From contig CM053806.1 of the NCBI GenBank assembly GCA_028671895.1, positions 20,843,001 to 20,907,000 of the forward strand: a stretch of 64,000 nucleotides of DNA. Direction: 5' to 3'. Numbering within the stretch: position 1 is the stretch's first letter; every line of letters begins with the position of its first letter. Below the pieces are notes generated by a model. That model did no database searches, had not been told where the DNA came from, and worked only from the letters and a program-made list of their open reading frames with translations. The position numbers were made by a program, and so were the translations under genes. This DNA is from Oenanthe sinensis (taxonomy: Eukaryota; Streptophyta; Magnoliopsida; Apiales; Apiaceae). Positions 38,070 through 47,473 of this stretch are shown one piece after another.

Positions 38070-41000
38070 TTAAGCAAGAGCATAATTAAGCATACCTAAC
38101 TCACAGACTAATCTATTAAAAGTAGATTCATCTAGAGGTTTGGTAAATATGTCTGCAAGTTGTTGTTCACTAGGGACAAAATGTAATTCAACTGTACCAT
38201 TCATTACATGTTCCCTAATGAAATGATACCTTATGTCAATGTGTTTGGTTCTGAAATGTTGCACAGGATTTTCTGTTATTGCAATGGCACTTGTATTGTC
38301 ACAGAAGATGGGAATTTTGTTCAAGTTGAACCCATAGTCAAATAGTTGATTCCTCATCCATAAAATTTGTGCACAGCAACTTCCAGCAGCAATGTACTCA
38401 GCTTCTGCAGTTGAAGTTGATACTGAGTGTTGCTTTTTGCTAAACCATGACACAAGTTTGTTTCCCAGAAATTGACAGATGCCTGTAGTACTTTTCCTGT
38501 CTATTTTGCAACCTGCATAATCTGCATCTGAGTAGCCTATTAGATTAAAACCAGAATCTCTAGGATACCAAATACCTAAATTTGATGTACCCTTAAGATA
38601 TCTGAAAATTCTTTTAATAGCTACTAAATGAGATTCTCTAGGATCAGCCTGAAATCTAGCACATAAGCATGTAGAGAACATTATATCTGGCCTACTAGCA
38701 GTTAAATATAAAAGTGAGCCTACCATGCCTCTATAACTTGAAATATCCACCTTAGCTTCTTTGGTATTTAATTCAAGTTTAGTGGCAGTGGTCATGGGAG
38801 TTTTTGCAGAAGAACATTCACTTAATTCAAATTTCTTTAACAAATCATGAATGTACTTTGTTTGATTTATAAAAATACCATCCTTAACCTGTTTGACTTG
38901 TAACCCAAGAAAGTAAGTAAGCTCTCCCATCATGCTCATTTCATATTTACTCTGCATTAGTTTGGCAAACTTCTTGCAAAGTTCCTCATTTGTTGATCCA
39001 AAAATAATGTCATCCACATAAATTTGTACAAGAATGATAGAGCCATTAACATTTCTACTGAATAGAGTTTTATCAACAGTACCTCTTGTGAAATGATTCT
39101 CAATGAGAAACTGAGATAAAGTGTCATACCAGGCCCTTGGTGCTTGCTTCAAGCCATAAAGTGCTTTGAGTAAAAAGTAGACAAAGTTAGGAAATTTTGG
39201 ATCTTCAAAGCCAGGAGGTTGTTCCACATAGACTTCCTCTTCTAGTACTCCATTCAAAAATGCACTTTTCACATCCATCTGGTAGACTTTGAAATTAGCA
39301 TGTGCAGCATAGGCCAGAAAGATTCTAATTGCTTCTAACCTTGCAACTGGTGCAAAAGTTTCATCAAAATCAATTCCTTCTTCTTGTGAATAACCCTTTG
39401 CTACAAGCCTTGCTTTGTTCCTAGTCACAATACCAGTTTCATCCATTTTGTTTCTGAATACCCATTTTGTACCAATTACTAATCTATCTTTTGGTCTGGG
39501 CACCAGCTTCCATACTTTATTTCTTTCAAACTGATTCAGTTCTTCTTGCATAGCCAAAACCCAATCAGGATCCATGAGAGCCTCTTCAATTCTTTTGGGT
39601 TCTTCTTGAGATAGAAAACTGCTATACAGACACTCATTTTGAGTAGCACTTCTTGTCTTGACACCATCTTCTGCATTTCCAATAATTAGTTCAAATGGAT
39701 GGCTTCTTGTCCATTTTCTTTGAGGATACAAATTTTGCCTTGATGATGAAGCTTCATTATCATTTGTATTGAACTCAAAGTGATCTGAATTTGTAGATTG
39801 ATTCTGAAACCCTCCCCCTGAAGTGGATACCCTAGATGTAGATTGTTGATTATCCGTTGAGGAGTTATCAGTTGATGCATTATCAGTTGATGGATTTCTG
39901 TCAACTGATAAATTATCCATTGATGCAATAACATCAACTGATATTGGGTTTCTGAACACTTGAGGTTTTATAATTTCTGCCTCTTCATCATCATTTACAT
40001 CATTTGATTCATTCTCAAAATGCAGTGTGTCATGATTTCCTTCATCAAACAAGCCTTGAATCTTTTTATCATCAAATACTACATGTACAGATTCCATAAT
40101 AATGTGTAGTCTGAGATTGTAGATTCTATAGGCTACGCCTGATAGTGCATACCCAACAAATATAGCTTCATCAGCCTTGGCTTCAAATTTTCCTAGATTT
40201 TCACCTTGATTTCTTAGTACATAGCACTTGCAGCCAAAGACATGAAGAAATCCCACCTTTGGCTTTTTGTCTTTCTTGATCAATTGATAAGGAGTCTTCC
40301 CTTGAGCTTTATTTACTAGGGAGATGTTTTGAGTAAAACATGCTGTGTTTATGGCCTCAGCCCAGAAGTATGTTGGAGGTTTGGCATCTTCCAACATGGT
40401 TCTAGCAGCTTCAATCAATGTCCTATTTTTCCTTTCAACTACCCCATTTTGTTGAGGTGTTCTGGGTGCAGAGAATGTGTGTATGATTCCTTTTGATTCA
40501 CAGAACTCTTTTATTGTGGAATTTTTGAATTCTGTTCCATTGTCACTCCTTATCTTCTTTACATCCAATTCAAGATTTTTCTCATTTTCTCTTATGTGCT
40601 TGATGATGAGATGACTAGCTTCATCCTTTGAATGTAGAAAATAAGTCCATGAGAATCTTGAAAAATCATCCACAATGACTAGAGCATACTTCTTCTTTGC
40701 AATAGACATGATATTTACAGGACCAAACAAATCCATATGTAATAACTCAAGTGGCTTTTCAATTGAAGATTCCAATTTCGACTTAAATGATGCCTTCCTC
40801 TGTTTTCCTTTCTGACAAGCATCACAAAGTCCATCCTTGACAAATTCCATTTGTGGTAAGCCTCTCACTTGATTTTTCTTAACCAAGAGATTCATGGCTT
40901 TGAAATTCAAGTGAGCTAATTTCTTATGCCACAGCCAACTTTCATTTGTACTTGCCTTAGAGAGAAGACAAGTCATTGATTCTGCATTTATTGAGTTGAA

Positions 41001-41387
41001 GTCAGCTATGTACACATTCCCTTTTCTATTCCCAGTCATGACCAGGCTTCCATCTACCTTGTTGGAAATTATGCATGCTTCTGTTGTGAAATAGACTTTA
41101 TTTCCATTGTCACATAGTTGACTTATGCTTAACAAGTTATGTCTTAAGCCATCAACTAATGCAACAGGTTCAATGATGACATTCTCTTTCGAAATCAAGC
41201 CATATTCCATGGTGTGCCCTTTGCTGTCATCTCCAAAAGTTACTCCAGGGCCAGCTTTCTCCTCAAACTTTGTGAGCAGGGATTTATCTCCAGTCATGTG
41301 TCTTGAACACCCACTGTCCAAGTACCAAAGATTTCTTCTTTTTCCCTGCACACAGTCAAAACAAATCAAGTTAATTTTGGTACCCAA
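38070..41387 (-). CDS. pol: Ty1/copia pol polyprotein of element E (protease-integrase-RT-RNase H)
   Basis: An unbroken frame of about 1105 codons for the copia replication polyprotein. Order: aspartic protease with WYLDSGCSRH (DSG at residues 24-26); integrase zinc finger H154/H159/C188/C191; integrase core D219, D282 and E318, exactly D,D-35-E; a low-complexity linker about 455-560 with repeated S-T-D; reverse transcriptase with YQMDVKSAFLNG and catalytic YVDD at 790-793; RNase H with DAD at 954-956, E995 and D1030. It ends LNYALA. All catalytic residues are present, so pol may be functional in itself. The coordinate 41387 is where the alignable protein begins; there is no ATG, and the frame is open back to 41405. 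It overlaps the gag frame by about 37 nt in the -1 register. Expression would need frameshifting or an upstream event. Confidence 0.95.
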   Translation of the reverse strand: MGTKINLICFDCVQGKRRNLWYLDSGCSRHMTGDKSLLTKFEEKAGPGVTFGDDSKGHTMEYGLISKENVIIEPVALVDGLRHNLLSISQLCDNGNKVYFTTEACIISNKVDGSLVMTGNRKGNVYIADFNSINAESMTCLLSKASTNESWLWHKKLAHLNFKAMNLLVKKNQVRGLPQMEFVKDGLCDACQKGKQRKASFKSKLESSIEKPLELLHMDLFGPVNIMSIAKKKYALVIVDDFSRFSWTYFLHSKDEASHLIIKHIRENEKNLELDVKKIRSDNGTEFKNSTIKEFCESKGIIHTFSAPRTPQQNGVVERKNRTLIEAARTMLEDAKPPTYFWAEAINTACFTQNISLVNKAQGKTPYQLIKKDKKPKVGFLHVFGCKCYVLRNQGENLGKFEAKADEAIFVGYALSGVAYRIYNLRLHIIMESVHVVFDDKKIQGLFDEGNHDTLHFENESNDVNDDEEAEIIKPQVFRNPISVDVIASMDNLSVDRNPSTDNASTDNSSTDNQQSTSRVSTSGGGFQNQSTNSDHFEFNTNDNEASSSRQNLYPQRKWTRSHPFELIIGNAEDGVKTRSATQNECLYSSFLSQEEPKRIEEALMDPDWVLAMQEELNQFERNKVWKLVPRPKDRLVIGTKWVFRNKMDETGIVTRNKARLVAKGYSQEEGIDFDETFAPVARLEAIRIFLAYAAHANFKVYQMDVKSAFLNGVLEEEVYVEQPPGFEDPKFPNFVYFLLKALYGLKQAPRAWYDTLSQFLIENHFTRGTVDKTLFSRNVNGSIILVQIYVDDIIFGSTNEELCKKFAKLMQSKYEMSMMGELTYFLGLQVKQVKDGIFINQTKYIHDLLKKFELSECSSAKTPMTTATKLELNTKEAKVDISSYRGMVGSLLYLTASRPDIMFSTCLCARFQADPRESHLVAIKRIFRYLKGTSNLGIWYPRDSGFNLIGYSDADYAGCKIDRKSTTGICQFLGNKLVSWFSKKQHSVSTSTAEAEYIAAGSCCAQILWMRNQLFDYGFNLNKIPIFCDNTSAIAITENPVQHFRTKHIDIRYHFIREHVMNGTVELHFVPSEQQLADIFTKPLDESTFNRLVCELGMLNYALA

Positions 41388-41786
41388 GTTGCCTTGGGTC
41401 CTTTCTTATTAGTTGTTATCTTTGGCTTGGTTTCCAATTTTTGTACCTTTGGTTTGGGTGGTTTTACTTCCACTTCAACCTTAGGTGTTGGTCTCCCTAC
41501 CTCAGAATTCTCAGTGCTAATATTTGGAATGCTCATGCTTGCAGAGTTGAAAAAATTTGGTGCATGAAGATTGTTAAGCATATTCCATGGCATAGCAGGC
41601 ATATTCATATTGGCAAATGCAAGATATGGATTAAACATATAAGGCATTGATGCATACTGAGCATGAATAGCATGAGAATCAACTAAATGAGGAAAAACAG
41701 AACTGGTATGCATGTTGGGTATAGCAGGTACATTTGTTGTTGTAGGCATGGTGAGTTTACATTGCACAGATAAATGATTTTTACTA
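41366..41786 (-). pseudogene. gag: gag of element E, C-terminal part beyond the CACTA insertion
   Basis: About 139 codons on the minus strand from the CACTA target site to a TGA at 41366. It begins with the His and last Cys of the second gag zinc knuckle, whose first two Cys lie at 45346-45370 on the other side of the transposon. It continues through a Met/Asn/Pro-rich stretch and a KPKV-rich basic segment to WVPK, which normally precedes the copia protease. With the CACTA and one CTA copy set aside, this frame is continuous with gag. By itself it is an orphan fragment. Confidence 0.85.
41784..41786. repeat. CACTA target site duplication (left), CTA
   Basis: CTA immediately before the CACTA terminus, repeated at 45343-45345. 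CACTA elements make 3-bp duplications. Confidence 0.93.
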
Positions 41787-41815
41787 CACTACTAGAAAAA
41801 CTGCATACAACATCA
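41787..41815. repeat. CACTA terminal inverted repeat (left)
   Basis: 29 bp starting CACTACTAGAAAAACTG. It pairs with 45314-45342. Confidence 0.93.
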
Positions 41816-42420
41816 GTTGTGGACTGATGTCTGAGAATTTTTTGACCGATGTCTTCGCATGTGATGTTAAAAGTATATACTTTACACATCGGTTTTTGAC
41901 TGATGTCTAGGCTACACTTAGACAACGGTTTTTTTATAAATACTGATGTCCTTTTCCCCAATTTTTAAATATATTACATGATTTCCTTTTGAATATTACT
42001 ATATTTTGATGTCTAATCCCTATTAATATATTGCCTTACAAGGTACCAAATAGAAATTATATCGCTTTTATTAAAAAAACTGATGTTTAAGAATGGTATT
42101 AACATCAGCCGTAAAAGAGTGTGATGTTAAAACATATATAACACATCACCTTCTACGTGAAGCCAATGTTAAAACTCTTTTATAACATCATACCTTAACT
42201 ACAATCGATGTAAAACCTAACTGACTAATCTTTTTGACATCGTCTATATTTATAGAAACGATTTGGTAGGAGTCTTAGCACATCTATTGTTTAACGAAAT
42301 TCGATGTCTATAGCTATCTTTAACATCCCAGATATAAAATATATCGATGTCTATAGTTATGTTTAACATCATTGTTATAAACAATATCGATGTCTATAGA
42401 TAAAAAATATTTACAAAAAA
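41816..42420. repeat. CACTA left subterminal repeat region
   Basis: Short blocks recur: ACTGATGTCT, GTGATGTTAAAA, ATCGATGTCTATAG (three times, about 42300-42400) and AACATCA. They are spaced 20-80 bp apart and match blocks near the right end in inverted orientation. Confidence 0.75.
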
Positions 42421-43055
42421 GTATTGGGAGGACTCCTCTCATAATTAAAAAGAAAGCAACTTCTCTTGGAACAACCTCCAAAGAGAAACAAAATTATTAA
42501 GCAAAATAACACTAACTTCATACCAAGCAATCTAGCCAAGAAAAGCAAATGGGCCAGAAATTAAAAACAAAGCAAGGACCAAGGCCCAGATTTTTGGCTG
42601 CAATACAGGGCCCAATCTGCAACTTGACTGCACATTTGCAGATCTTCTGCAATCTGTGTAGGTCTGGAAACTGCAACACCTCTGAATCAGCCTTGCACCT
42701 GCGTCTATGCCCCTGCAAAAGGTGCAGAAAGAGCCCCCAGCAAAGCCAAGTTTCCTGCGACAATAACATCAGTACAGAGCAAAACACCAGCCTCCAAAGT
42801 CCTACCAATAAATTGCAGGTCTGTCTCCATTAACAAAACCAGCAGCCAACAAGTAATTAGCACCAAATTAACACCTGCAACTAATTCCCAATCAGGTATC
42901 TCTCCGCGCTCTAACTTCCACATTCACAATCAAGTATGATGTACATATTATCAATCTAAGGCAAGAATAGTAACATGTTAATGCGATAAAAACAGAACAT
43001 CACATACATACATACATATTCTCAAATATTCCAAAATAGGAATTAAAGGCAGTGG
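42421..43055. other. CACTA interior, unassigned
   Basis: Overlapping open frames of 94-96 codons occur on both strands at 42518-42833 in a relatively GC-rich patch, but neither has a domain I recognise. The patch may be a further captured fragment. The rest is AT-rich. Confidence 0.4.
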
Positions 43056-43103
43056 CATACAAATAGATACTAAACACATACTAAACAGAGATGGACAAGA
43101 TTC
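43056..43103. repeat. 48-bp direct repeat, left copy
   Basis: From CATACAAATAGATAC to GATGGACAAGATTC. It is perfectly repeated at 44646-44693 in the same orientation. The two copies bracket the captured exon region. Confidence 0.93.
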
Positions 43104-43208
43104 TTGAGGCAATAATTCAAATTTAATTGCCTATTTCCAAGAAAAGATATGTTCAAAACCTAAACTATGGTCAACTGAAAATATACATCAAAGACAATAA
43201 GAACATAC

Positions 43209-43520
43209 AAATAGGTAAGGCTCTCAAGATTGCGGAAACTCAGAGGAATAGATCCATTCAAGCGGTTGCCATGCACATTGCTAACAAGGTAGGGGATACA
43301 AATCCATTAGAATATCCACAGCTCATTTAAAACAATTACTGATGTTTACAACTGAGTGAGCATGCTTAATTGCAACTGAGTGAGTATGCTTACAACTGAT
43401 TCAAGGAATTACAGCTACTGATGTTTTGAGGGATTGGCCCTTCCAGATTGTTCTTAGCAAGATTGTTCACGTCAGATATGCATCTTACAAGTAGCTTAGC
43501 CTGGACATATTTCCGAGCTA
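43209..43520 (-). pseudogene. Captured ERECTA-family LRR receptor kinase exons
   Basis: Two exons of exactly 72 nt on the minus strand, 43465-43394 and 43280-43209, each encode one 24-residue leucine-rich repeat in the same phase (1 nt, 23 codons, 2 nt). The first has NNLEGPIPQNISSC; the second has NVHGNRLNGSIPLSFRNLES. Both fit the known one-repeat-per-exon arrangement and sequence of ERECTA/ERL receptor kinases. Donors GTAAGC and GTATGT and the acceptor TTAG at 43281 are intact, but the acceptor before 43465 reads AA, not AG. A third partial exon (about 43520-43489, GNMSRLSYL) is followed 23 bp later by the next exon, so a deletion removed the repeat that should lie between. There is no kinase domain. 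It is a non-functional fragment. Confidence 0.8.
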
Positions 43521-43785
43521 TATTCACTTTGATGTACGGAAAAAAGTATACGGCCTTCACATCCAAAAAATATATTATTTACAATATTACTAATATGAAA
43601 CCCAAACAAATCATGACATTCATGTTTTAATGTGTTGTACAAGGACTTCTAAGATATGTATCATATTCCATTTCTATATGAAAGCTATATTCACTTTGTT
43701 ATATTGCCAGTACAAACTCAAGTAACCTTCAAAATTCAACACAAACAAGCAAATATCAAGTTTAGAACAGTATTCATCAACTCAC

Positions 43786-44503
43786 ATCATCCTCGGAATC
43801 AGAATCCGACTCTTCAGAGCTGCTGCTGGCCGCCTTAGCCTTAGGAGCAGGTTTGGCAGTTTTAGCAGGCACTTTCCTGAGACAATTCAAACCAAGTACC
43901 ATTATAAATACATAACCTCTACAATGTATAAGAGCATATATTACAAATATAAATCAAATAAAGCACACCTCATCCGAGGAACTATCATCACTACTAGTTT
44001 CAACAGGTTTCTTCACAACTTTCTTAGCAGCAGGCTTAACCTGCTAATCCATACAACAAACATTCAATCAACTACATTATACACATAAAAATAAAACAAA
44101 CATTAGTAACCAATCAAAAATTGTCATTATCCCAATCCGAAAAATAGTCAATATCACATATAGATTCTACCTTGACTTCTTCCTCGAAGTCCGAAGAAGA
44201 ATCATCACTGGAACTAGTCTCGACTTTCTTACTCTTCTTAGTAGTCTTGACCTCTGCTTGCTTCTTAGCAACTGCCATCTTCAAAGCTGCCTCATTTTGC
44301 TTCTGTTTCTTTTCAAGCACCTGCTCTGCAGCGTCCTCTGCTTCTCTCTTGCCTTTACACACAACAAAAATCAATTAAAACAAACACCAACATACACAAA
44401 AACACAACCCAACAATCAATTACAACAAACACTTTCAAAAAAACAAAAAGCACACACCTTTCTTCAATGGCTTAGTAGCAACAACAGCTGGAGCCACTTC
44501 TAC
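43786..44503 (-). pseudogene. Captured nucleolin-like gene fragment, four exons
   Basis: Four minus-strand exons can be drawn with GT..AG introns and matching phases: 44503-44458, 44352-44171, 44040-43967 and 43876-43786. They give about 131 codons. The product begins with a segment containing ATKPLKKGKRE, then alternates lysine-rich stretches with acidic serine blocks (ETSSSDDSSSDFEEE, ETSSDDSSSDE, ASSSSEESDSDSEDD). This is the pattern of the N-terminal region of plant nucleolin, and ATKPLKKGKRE closely matches the start of Arabidopsis NUC-L1 as I know it. The first exon with the ATG and the whole RRM/GAR part are absent. Upstream (44590-44940) are several CTAGGGTTT telo-box-like strings, as in promoters of nucleolin and ribosomal genes, so promoter sequence may have been captured too. 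Confidence 0.72.
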
Positions 44504-44559
44504 CTATAATCAAATCAAACCCATCAGTCCAATTACACCTATACATACACACACACAAA

Positions 44560-44945
44560 AACACCACACGTACATACACACAAATAAAAAGCTAGGGTTT
44601 TGAAACAAAACCCACAGGACTAACAATTTAATGAATCAATAAACCCATACAAATAGATACTAAACACATACTAAACAGAGATGGACAAGATTCAACTAGG
44701 GCTTGTTAGCTAGGGCTTGTTCTTCGACCAAATCGACATGTTAACTAGGGCTTTTTCTTCGACCAAATTTATCAGTTAGCTAGCTAGGGCTTGTTCTTCG
44801 ACCAAATCGAGAGTGATTGCAAATAAATAGGAGTTTGGAATTCACCTAATTAACCCCACACGAACTAATTACTAACAACTCTTAGCTTCGGAATCTAGGG
44901 TTTTGAAAATCGATTTATAAATCTAGGGTTTGTAAGAACTGCTAC
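44560..44945 (-). promoter_or_regulatory. Telo-box-like and GGGCTTGTT repeats upstream of captured exons
   Basis: CTAGGGTTTTG appears near 44594 and 44896, and CTAGGGTTTG near 44924. Between them a 45-bp tandem repeat (CTAGGGCTTGTTCTTCGACC and variants) occurs three times at about 44709-44815. AAACCCTA boxes are known in promoters of nucleolin and translation-machinery genes. Whether they drive transcription here is unknown. Confidence 0.45.
44646..44693. repeat. 48-bp direct repeat, right copy
   Basis: Identical to 43056-43103. Confidence 0.93.
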
Positions 44946-45313
44946 CACAGATTTGTGAGAGAGATGATGAGATGGTGAGAGTTGGTGACATGGTTGAGAG
45001 AGAGATTTGCGAGAGAGATGGTTGAGAGAGAGATTTGCGAGAGAGTGTCTGTGTCGAGAGAGAGGGTAATAAGCTGGGTAATAAGATTTGGGGGGAAAGT
45101 ATTTGTCTAAGCTAGGGGGGAAATGTTTTTGTCTAAGGGGGGAAGCTGGGGGAATTATATATTGACCGCTTTTTTTATTTTTTTCGAACACAACTTTAGA
45201 CATCGGGTTTTTTATCAAGGGATGTCTTAAATAAGCTTTAATATCGTTATATACAAAAGCGATGTTAAAAAGACCTTTAACATCGGTGGTTTTTGCAACC
45301 GTTGTTAAAGGTG
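44946..45313. repeat. CACTA right subterminal region
   Basis: It starts with a GAGAGAGATTTGCGAGAGAG duplication (about 44995-45050) and a G-rich stretch with GGGGGGAAATG. It then carries inverted subterminal blocks: GACATCGGG, GATGTCTTAAATAAG, TTTAACATCGG and GTTGTTAAAGGTGTGATGTT. Confidence 0.7.
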
Positions 45314-45342
45314 TGATGTTGTATCCAGTTTTTCTAGTAGTG
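45314..45342. repeat. CACTA terminal inverted repeat (right)
   Basis: Ends CAGTTTTTCTAGTAGTG and is followed by the CTA duplication at 45343-45345. Confidence 0.93.
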
Positions 45343-47414
45343 CTACCACACTTAGCACATACTTTCCTAGGAGCATATTTGTCAGGTGTGTAGTTGTTGT
45401 GCTTGTTTATGCCTACTTTACCATTTCTATTTTTCTTCTTCTTTTCATTTGGCTGAATATTAGGTTCTATCTTTTCCAATTTCTCTTTCAACTGATTTTT
45501 AGATAAGAATCCTATATTAGCCTTTTCAACTTTGATTTGAGCTTCAGAGGAGCTACTTTCTTTGACAAATTTAATAGGTCTGTTAAACTTAGTTTTAATA
45601 TCACATTTCTTAGCAGTTGATGACTTCTCAATCGATGGATAATTATCCGTTGAAATAGCATTATCAATCGATGGATAATTCTTATCAGTTGATTCAGAGT
45701 TATCAATCGATTGCTTCTTTTCTAAAGATTGATCTTCATCAATGGCTATTTTCTCAAGAGTTTCAGACAACATGGTGAAAGAGTTTGTTCCATTAATGTC
45801 ATTCATCTTCTTACTGGCTTTACTTGACCTGTTCCACTTGTCAATGGTTCTTAGTTCATCCTCTAATTTTTCTTTTAACTTCTCTATTTCCTTTTTACTG
45901 TCAACTAGTTCATTTCTAGCATCTTTGTTTTCCATCTTGAGTCTGTCCAATTGCACTAGCTCACTCTCTAAGAAATTATTTCTTTCAGTGAGAGTTTCTA
46001 ATGTTAATTTGAGCCTAGTGTTCTCTTTGTTCAAAGACTTAAGAGTGACATGCAAATTATACAATTCATTAGACATTTCATTAATAGTAATATTGCATTC
46101 ATCTTTGGACAACTCAGATAGATTTGTAGAAATTACCTGATTGCTAGATGAACTAGCTTCCTGGTCATCTTGATTGGCCATTAGTGCAAGATTGATGTGT
46201 TCTTCTTCTTCTTCAGAATCCTCCTCAGCAGCCCAGTCCTTTTCTTCTGTCACAAAAGCCTTCTCTCTTTGTTTGAGCAAGTCAAAGTACTTCTTCTTAT
46301 AGTCAATACCATCACTAGACTTTGACCTCTTTTCAACTTTGGGCTTTCTGCATTCACTTGAAAAGTGACCAGCCAATCCACAGTTAAAGCATCTGAATTG
46401 AGTTCTGTCAACAAGATTTTTGCCTTGTTGAGTGTCTCTCCTGAACTGTGATCCAGGCCTTTGCATTGGATTCCTTTTGAACTTGAGTTTAGAAAATTTT
46501 CTTGATAGAAAAGCTAAATGCTCATCTATTTCATCCATTTCATCTTTGATGAGTGACTCATCACTGTCACAAAGTTCTTTTCCTTTACCAGTAGAAGATT
46601 CATCATATCTAACATAATTTGCACCATTGCCATGACCTTCTTTCTTCCCTTCTTTAAAATCAACATCTTCATCTGTTTCTGCAACTTGCTTTTCCTTGAC
46701 CACCAAAGCAATGGACTTTTCTCTCTTCTGACTTTTCTCAATTTCCTCATCTTGCTGTAGCTCCAACTCATAGGTTTTCAAGATGCCATACAGCTTGTCC
46801 AAGGTATAATCTTTAAAGTCAGGAGATTGCCTTATAGAGACAGTCATTGGTTTCCATTCTTTGGGTAGGGACCTCAAGAATTTGAGGTTGGTGTCCTCAA
46901 CAGCATAAACTCTTCCATATAGTTTAAGCTCATTCAACAACTTTTGAAACCTACTATATGTATCATTTATTATTTCACCACCCTTGAAGTGAAAGGCCTC
47001 ATACTTTTGAATCAAGAGTTGCATCTTGTTCTTTCTTACTTGCTCAGTACCTTCACAGAGGGTTTGAAGAGTGTCCCAGACTTCTTTGGAGGTTGTACAA
47101 CTGATGACATTGTCAAACATGTCCTTGTCAAGACCATTAAACAAGATATTCATGGCCTTTTTGTCCTTGTGTACTTCCTTTTCATCTTCATCTGTATACT
47201 CACTCACAGATTTAGGAATGAGTTTGTCTGGTGCTTGAGTACCATCTGCATTTACACTTGTAACTATTTTCATAGGCACATGTGGACCTTTCTCTATGCA
47301 ATGAACATAGGAAGGATCAATAGATAGCAGATGCAAGTGCATTTTTACTTTCCAGGGAAAATATTCATCTTTCTCTAGAACTGGAATCTTAACTCCTGTT
47401 TCTCTTTGACCCAT
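45343..47414 (-). pseudogene. gag: gag of element E, N-terminal and central part (interrupted by CACTA)
   Basis: About 690 codons of copia capsid-nucleocapsid protein, starting MGQRETGVKIPVL at 47414, 45 bp from the PBS. The frame is open upstream through the PBS into the LTR, but this is the first Met that fits gag. Residues 10-240 are the UBN2-type gag domain (KDEYFPWKVKMHLHL, TSKEVWDTL). A zinc knuckle CX2CX4HX4C spans residues 342-355. Next come an acidic stretch, a long coiled coil (about 440-560) and a Ser/Asp linker encoding repeated S-I-D and S-T-D from the ATCGAT-type DNA motif. The second zinc knuckle is cut after its second Cys by the CACTA. The frame runs on into the transposon to 44895, giving about 150 chimeric codons. 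Confidence 0.9.
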
Positions 47415-47459
47415 TCTTGATGTACTTTTAGATCTTGACTTTCTGTTTGTTGAAAGCCT

Positions 47460-47471
47460 GCTCTGATACCA
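47460..47471 (-). other. Primer-binding site of element E
   Basis: GCTCTGATACCA on the plus strand, TGGTATCAGAGC on the element strand, two bases from the LTR. Initiator-Met tRNA type. Confidence 0.95.
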
Positions 47472-47473
47472 AT

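Larger units (their letters stand above)
41787..45342 (-). mobile_element. Non-autonomous CACTA (En/Spm) transposon carrying host exon fragments, 3556 bp
   Basis: The termini are CACTACTAGAAAAACTG and its reverse complement. The inverted repeat extends to 29 bp with one mismatch before the last base, flanked by CTA duplications. Subterminal regions repeat short blocks such as GATGTTAAA, ACTGATGTC and CATCGGTTTTT in both orientations (41810-42400 and 45190-45325), which is the usual TNPA-binding style of CACTA ends. No transposase is visible. The interior carries exons resembling an ERECTA-family receptor kinase (43209-43520) and nucleolin (43786-44503), both on the minus strand. It sits inside gag of a young retrotransposon, so it moved recently and must have used a transposase from elsewhere. 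Strand is given for the captured exons. Confidence 0.93.

Noticed and set aside
42518..42833. Overlapping 94-96 codon frames on both strands inside the CACTA
   Set aside because: No domain, both strands equally open, and no splice context. Possibly another captured fragment but unsupported as a gene.
44590..44945. CTAGGGTTT strings considered as interstitial telomeric repeats
   Set aside because: Only isolated single units, not tandem TTTAGGG. Better read as telo-box promoter elements captured with nucleolin-like DNA.
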